From Orlajensenia stereocauli (GTDB lineage: Bacteria; Actinomycetota; Actinomycetes; Actinomycetales; Microbacteriaceae), in NCBI RefSeq assembly GCF_039548895.1, contig NZ_JBCLVG010000003.1: a stretch of DNA of 64,000 nt. The stretch is one strand, 5' to 3'. Below the pieces are notes generated by a model that worked only from the letters and a program-made list of their open reading frames with translations, did not search any database and was not told the DNA's origin. Shown piece after piece: positions 60,825-64,000 of the stretch (position 1 is the first letter of the stretch; every line of letters starts with the position of its first letter). The position numbers were made by a program, and so were the translations under genes.

Positions 60825-61391
60825 TCAGGCGGCCGGCGCGGCGGGCTCGTCGTTCAGGGTGAAGAGCAGTTCCACGGAGTCGCCCGGGGCGAGCTGCAGC
60901 GTGCCGAGGCCCTCCTGGGCGTAGGCCCATTCGCCGTCGGCCGGCTTCACCCAGAGCGACCAGTACGCGAAGGCGGCGGGCATGCTGGCGCACTTCTCGA
61001 AGTAGTCGGTGCCGTCGGGCGAGGTGATCGCCTCGTCCTCGGCCGGCACGCCGTTCACGCGGCAGACGACCTGGTCGGCGTACTCGTCGGTGCCCTCTGT
61101 CGCCACATCCGCCTGCTTCAGGGCCTCGGATGCCGCGATCGGGGCATCCGTCTCGATGCAGGCCGTGGTCGACGGGTCGGCCTCGGCCTCGAGGTTGCCG
61201 GCATCGACGATGACCGCGACGCCGGTGCAGTCGCCGATCGGTTCCGCGGCCGCCGTGGAGCTCGAGGCGCTCGACTCGGGGGCTGTTGAGACTGTGGAGG
61301 CCGAGCCGGCGCTGCTGCAGGCGCTGAGCGCGAGCAGGGCGAATCCGGCGACGGCGGCGAGCGTGGCACGAGTGGCGAGGCGGGTCGTCAT
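60825..61391 (-). CDS. Lipoprotein with DUF4430/transcobalamin-like domain
   Basis: The 188-residue protein has a lipoprotein signal peptide with lipobox LSAC (Cys25), a Ser/Thr linker, and a domain at about 50-180 (VIVDAGNLEAE, SEALKQADV, YWSLWVKPADGEWAYAQEGL, LAPGDSVELLFTL). Length, the W-Y segment and the final GDxVE-strand resemble DUF4430 domains, which are related to the C-terminal domain of vitamin B12 carriers and are often linked to ECF transporters. Two or three cysteines (CTG, TTAC, VCR, EKCA) may form disulfides. It is upstream of and probably co-transcribed with the ECF gene. Confidence 0.8.
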   Translation of the reverse strand: MTTRLATRATLAAVAGFALLALSACSSAGSASTVSTAPESSASSSTAAAEPIGDCTGVAVIVDAGNLEAEADPSTTACIETDAPIAASEALKQADVATEGTDEYADQVVCRVNGVPAEDEAITSPDGTDYFEKCASMPAAFAYWSLWVKPADGEWAYAQEGLGTLQLAPGDSVELLFTLNDEPAAPAA

Positions 61392-61397
61392 GGTCTC

Positions 61398-61403
61398 AGC
61401 GTA
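61398..61403 (-). promoter_or_regulatory. -10 box of the lipoprotein-ECF operon (leaderless start)
   Basis: TACGCT on the minus strand ends 6 nt before the ATG at 61391, so no cobalamin riboswitch precedes this operon. Confidence 0.6.
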
Positions 61404-61447
61404 GGGGGCCGGTGGGTGTGTGACGGCGGATTGCCGGTGGTCGACGA

Positions 61448-61489
61448 CGAACGCCCCGTCCGATCCGAGGGGATCGAGCGGGGCGTTCG
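61448..61489 (-). terminator. Strong terminator after msrA
   Basis: CGAACGCCCCG and CGGGGCGTTCG pair perfectly over 11 bp, and inside them CGATCC and GGATCG pair around GAGG. It lies 29 nt after the msrA stop and insulates the lipoprotein promoter. Confidence 0.85.
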
Positions 61490-61517
61490 GTGTTCAGTCG
61501 GTCGGACCGTGTTCTCG

Positions 61518-62048
61518 CTACGCGTTCTGCTCGGCGTTGCGCTTCGGCAGCACCCATCCCGGACGCACGAAGTGGCAGGTGTATCCGTTGGGGTACCGCT
61601 CCAGGTAGTCCTGGTGCTCGGGCTCTGCCTCCCAGAACGGGCCGGCCGGTGTGACCTCGGTGACAACCTTGGCCGGCCACAGACCCGAGGCGTCGACGTC
61701 GGCGATGGTGTCCTCGGCGACGGCGGCCTGCTCATCGCTCAGCGGGAAGATCGCCGAACGGTAGCTGGTGCCGATGTCGTTGCCCTGGCGGTTGCGGGTG
61801 GTGGGGTCGTGGATCTGGAAGAAGAACTCCAGCTGGTCCCGGTACGAGGTGACGGTCGGGTCGAAGACGATCTCGATGGCCTCGGCGTGGGTGCCGTGAT
61901 TGCGGTAGGTGGCGTTCGGAACGTCGCCGCCCGTGTAGCCGACGCGCGTGCTGATCACTCCGGGGCGACGGCGGATCAGGTCCTCCATGCCCCAGAAGCA
62001 TCCGCCCGCGAGGACGGCGGTCTCGGTGGTGGCGGGTGTGGTGGTCAT
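61518..62048 (-). CDS. msrA: Peptide methionine sulfoxide reductase A
   Basis: The 176-residue enzyme reduces the S-epimer of methionine sulfoxide. It has the catalytic motif LAGGCFWGMEDLIRRRPGV near residue 14, GYTGGDVPNATYRNHGTHAE, and QIHDPTTRNRQGNDIGTSYR. It overlaps the end of msrB by 3 nt and is translated with it (GGAGAACTC upstream). Confidence 0.96.
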   Translation of the reverse strand: MTTTPATTETAVLAGGCFWGMEDLIRRRPGVISTRVGYTGGDVPNATYRNHGTHAEAIEIVFDPTVTSYRDQLEFFFQIHDPTTRNRQGNDIGTSYRSAIFPLSDEQAAVAEDTIADVDASGLWPAKVVTEVTPAGPFWEAEPEHQDYLERYPNGYTCHFVRPGWVLPKRNAEQNA

Positions 62049-62518
62049 GAGTTCTCCTTCGTGGTGGATGCGGCCGGCTCGAACAGCGCCCGGAGTTCAC
62101 CGTAGCCCTGCTCCTCGAGCTCGGCGAGCGGGATGAAGCGCAGCGACGCCGAGTTCATGCAGTAGCGCAGGCCTCCGGCATCCGCGGGCCCGTCATCGAA
62201 GACGTGACCGAGGTGGCTGTCGGCTCCGGATGAGCGCACCTCGACGCGCTTCATGAAGAGCGTGCGGTCGGTGTGCTCGGTGACGACGTCGGGGCTGATG
62301 GGCTTGGTGAAGCTGGGCCAGCCCGATCGCGAGTCGTACTTGTCGACCGAGGTGAACAGCGGCTGCCCCGAGACGACGTCGACGTAGAGGCCTGCCTCGT
62401 GGTTGTTCCAGTACTCGTTGCGGAAGGCGGGCTCCGTGCCCTCGTTCTGCGTGACCTTGTACTGGTTCGGGGTGAGGCGGGCGAGCGCCTCGGGAGTCTT
62501 GCGGTAGTCCTGTGACAC
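62045..62518 (-). CDS. msrB: Peptide methionine sulfoxide reductase B, zinc-less type
   Basis: The 157-residue enzyme reduces the R-epimer. The catalytic cysteine is in GLRYCMNSASLRFIP near residue 130, with DKYDSRSGWPSFTKPI and SHLGHVFDDGP. The two CxxC zinc pairs of many MsrB proteins are absent (SGQPLFTSVDKYDSRSG). The GTG at 62518 with GGAGGAG upstream is chosen over an ATG at 62566. It is the first gene of the msrB-msrA unit for repair of oxidised proteins. Confidence 0.94.
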   Translation of the reverse strand: MSQDYRKTPEALARLTPNQYKVTQNEGTEPAFRNEYWNNHEAGLYVDVVSGQPLFTSVDKYDSRSGWPSFTKPISPDVVTEHTDRTLFMKRVEVRSSGADSHLGHVFDDGPADAGGLRYCMNSASLRFIPLAELEEQGYGELRALFEPAASTTKENS

Positions 62519-62645
62519 GTGCTCCTCCTTCTGCTGGCGACGCTGGCTGCGGCGCCGGGGTGACACCTGTATTTCGGTGCCACCTAGGAGAACGGATGCC
62601 GCGGGCCCGCTGTTCCGCCGGGGCTGTGAGCGCGCTGTGAGTTGT

Positions 62646-62656
62646 GGGGGGGGGGG
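62646..62656. repeat. Poly-G tract of 11
   Basis: An uninterrupted run of 11 G lies about 35 bp upstream of a possible -10 (TACGCT, 62691-62696) of the SDR gene. Confidence 0.9.
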
Positions 62657-62708
62657 CTGGTGGCCGGAGATGTCTTGTCGACGCGGATGCTACGCTCAGG
62701 GCAAGCAA

Positions 62709-62722
62709 ACCGTCCGGTCGGT
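62709..62722. promoter_or_regulatory. TetR-type operator
   Basis: ACCGTCCGGTCGGT is a palindrome with one mismatched pair, extended by A on the left, and resembles the ACCGACCGGTCGGT sites of actinobacterial TetR repressors of lipid and acyl-CoA genes. It lies just after the possible -10 and before the SDR start, where binding would repress the SDR-tetR pair. Confidence 0.6.
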
Positions 62723-62776
62723 CTGTAGCATGGGAGCGAACGGATGCCAGGCGGCAGCGTACTCGAAGGGGAGCAC

Positions 62777-63535
62777 ATGCAGAGGTTCGACGGCAGGGTG
62801 GCGCTGATCACCGGCGGCAGCAGGGGCATCGGCCTCGCCATTGCGAAGCGGCTGGTCGGCGAGGGCGCGCAGGTGGTCATCACCGGCCGCAAGCAGGAGT
62901 CGCTCGACGCGGCGCTCGCCGAGCTGGACGCGATCGACGGGGCCGCGGCCGAAGCAGCCACCGCCGTCGCCGGCAAGGCCGACGACCCCGAGCACCGCGC
63001 CGCTGTCTTCGCGCACATCGCCGAGCACCACGGCCGTCTCGACCACCTCGTGAACAACGCGGGGATCAACCCCGCCTACGGTCCCGCGCTCGAGATCGAG
63101 GCGTCGATCGTGCGCAAGATCCTCGAGGTGAACGTCGTCGCCGCCCTCGAATGGACCCGCGATGCAGTGGGCGCCGGCCTCACCACGTCGATCGTGAACC
63201 TGTCGTCGATCTCTGCATTGTCGGCCGCGCCGGGCATAGCGTTCTACGGCGTCTCGAAGGCGGCGCTGGTGAACCTGACGCTGCAGTTGGCGCATGAGTT
63301 GGCTCCAGGCATCCGCGTCAATGCCGTCGCTCCCGCCGTGATCAAGACGGCCTTCGCCCGCGCCCTCTACGAAGGTCGCGAGGAGGAGGTGGCCGCCGAA
63401 TATCCGCTCAGGCGCCTCGGGGTGCCGGACGACGTGGCCGGACCCGTCGCATTCCTGCTGTCCGAGGACGCGGCGTGGATCACGGGCCAGACGATCGTGA
63501 TCGACGGCGGCGGCAGCATCCGCCCCGTCGGATGA
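62777..63535 (+). CDS. Short-chain dehydrogenase/reductase (FabG-like)
   Basis: The 252-residue protein is a classical SDR with RVALITGGSRGIGLAIAKRL near residue 6, LVNNAGINP near 94, the catalytic serine in VNLSSISALS near 142 and the motif YGVSKAALVNL near 156, ending in ITGQTIVIDGGGSIRPVG. It probably reduces a 3-oxoacyl or similar carbonyl with NAD(P)H. AAGGGGAG precedes the ATG at 62777, which is preferred to 62744. The tetR gene follows after 49 nt on the same strand. Confidence 0.92.
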   Translation: MQRFDGRVALITGGSRGIGLAIAKRLVGEGAQVVITGRKQESLDAALAELDAIDGAAAEAATAVAGKADDPEHRAAVFAHIAEHHGRLDHLVNNAGINPAYGPALEIEASIVRKILEVNVVAALEWTRDAVGAGLTTSIVNLSSISALSAAPGIAFYGVSKAALVNLTLQLAHELAPGIRVNAVAPAVIKTAFARALYEGREEEVAAEYPLRRLGVPDDVAGPVAFLLSEDAAWITGQTIVIDGGGSIRPVG

Positions 63536-63584
63536 CCGGCCGCAGCACACCGTCGCACGACCCGGAAGCAGCAAGGATGAAGGC

Positions 63585-64000
63585 ATGAGAGAAACCAGTG
63601 TCGTCGACGACGTGACCAGGGCCGCCGTCGAGCTGTTCGCCGCCCAGGGCTATGCGAACACCAGCGTGCAGCAGATCGTGGAGGCCGCCGGCGTCACCAA
63701 GGGCGCGATGTACCACTACTTCCAGTCGAAGGACGACCTGCTCTTCGCCATCTACGAGCGGATGCTGTCGCTGCAGAAGTCGCACCTCGACGAGATCGTG
63801 GCGCGGGGCGGAGCGGTCGACGCCGTGCTGCGCGCCGTGTGCATCGACGTGATCGAGACCTCCATCGACTTCCTGCCCGAGGGCACGGTGTTCTTCCGCA
63901 GCCAGCACATGCTCTCGCAGCCGCGCCAACAGGAGGTCACCCGTCGGCGCCGCGACTACAACGACGAGTTCAGCGCTCTCATCGAGGCCGGCCAGCGCGA
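63585..64000 (+). CDS. TetR-family regulator, 3' end outside window
   Basis: The first 138 codons are visible. The N-terminal helix-turn-helix is clear (AAVELFAAQGYANTSVQQIV then EAAGVTKGAMYHYFQSKDDL). The following helices (AVDAVLRAVCIDVIETSIDF) belong to the ligand domain of the TetR_C group that controls fatty-acid or acyl-CoA genes. AAGGA lies 7 nt before the ATG. It probably binds the operator at 62709-62722 and autoregulates with the SDR gene. Confidence 0.88.
   Translation, partial: MRETSVVDDVTRAAVELFAAQGYANTSVQQIVEAAGVTKGAMYHYFQSKDDLLFAIYERMLSLQKSHLDEIVARGGAVDAVLRAVCIDVIETSIDFLPEGTVFFRSQHMLSQPRQQEVTRRRRDYNDEFSALIEAGQR

Noticed and set aside
1..64000. tRNA, rRNA, integrase, transposase or phage genes
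   Set aside because: I looked for cloverleaf arms, rRNA-conserved blocks, DDE or serine/tyrosine recombinase motifs and phage structural proteins and found none that I could support.

Overview
The window is typical high-GC actinobacterial chromosome (GC near 70% by eye). Deazaflavin/F420-type enzymes, an Eis-type acetyltransferase, DUF2510 and DUF4397 proteins, a sortase, many leaderless genes and a strong excess of the word GGATGC/GCATCC point to a soil- or plant-associated member of the Micrococcales, most likely Microbacteriaceae. I see no rRNA, tRNA, CRISPR, prophage or classical insertion sequence. The only mobile-like units are two near-identical copies of a DUF222/HNH (13E12-type) gene and a family of short REP-like palindromes.

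Layout. 1-1632: end of an unknown gene facing a DUF2510-NERD membrane protein. 1815-4762: proton-translocating transhydrogenase operon pntAA-pntAB-pntB. 4816-10492: TetR/glycosyltransferase pair, hemerythrin-like protein, amino-acid permease and a Rieske protein. 10580-12234: first DUF222/HNH unit. 12305-14165: PPK2 polyphosphate kinase and a lipid kinase. 14378-21589: a giant cell-surface GH92 mannosidase divergent from a LacI regulator, with two operators exactly 100 bp apart. 21630-26740: hydrolase, GerW-like protein, secreted GH53 galactanase, and two small conserved proteins. 26899-28556: second DUF222/HNH unit. 28686-35497: a sugar-acid catabolic and uptake locus (L-fuconate dehydratase, aldo/keto reductase, ABC importer of the ribose type, GntR regulator) joined by a shared operator AGACATC-N-GATGTCT. 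35561-37231: sortase plus DUF4397 protein. 37510-53969: many single-gene units, most of them housekeeping or stress enzymes and several leaderless, including a MarR-hydroxyacyl-CoA dehydrogenase pair with two clear operators, and a promoter-small peptide-hairpin-small protein module at 43035-43758. 54093-61391: B12-dependent methionine synthase metH beside a single-polypeptide T-A-A-S ECF transporter and a lipoprotein. 61518-64000: msrB-msrA, and an SDR/TetR pair cut by the window edge.

How the parts fit. The strongest candidate for an undescribed system is at 57733-61391: all four parts of an energy-coupling-factor importer (EcfT, two ATPases and a substrate-binding membrane domain) are fused in one 1018-residue protein. 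It is preceded by a lipoprotein that resembles the transcobalamin-like DUF4430 fold and it sits tail to tail with cobalamin-dependent metH, so I infer a one-protein vitamin B12 importer. Its linker is built from two 108-bp in-frame copies of the same REP palindrome found between genes elsewhere in the window.

Genome-style signals recur through the window. At least fifteen genes have a TANNNT -10 box placed 6 nt (once 8 nt) before the start codon, which implies leaderless mRNAs and settles several starts. Polysaccharide use (GH92, GH53), fucose-type sugar-acid use and surface display by sortase suggest a saprophyte feeding on plant, fungal or algal polymers.
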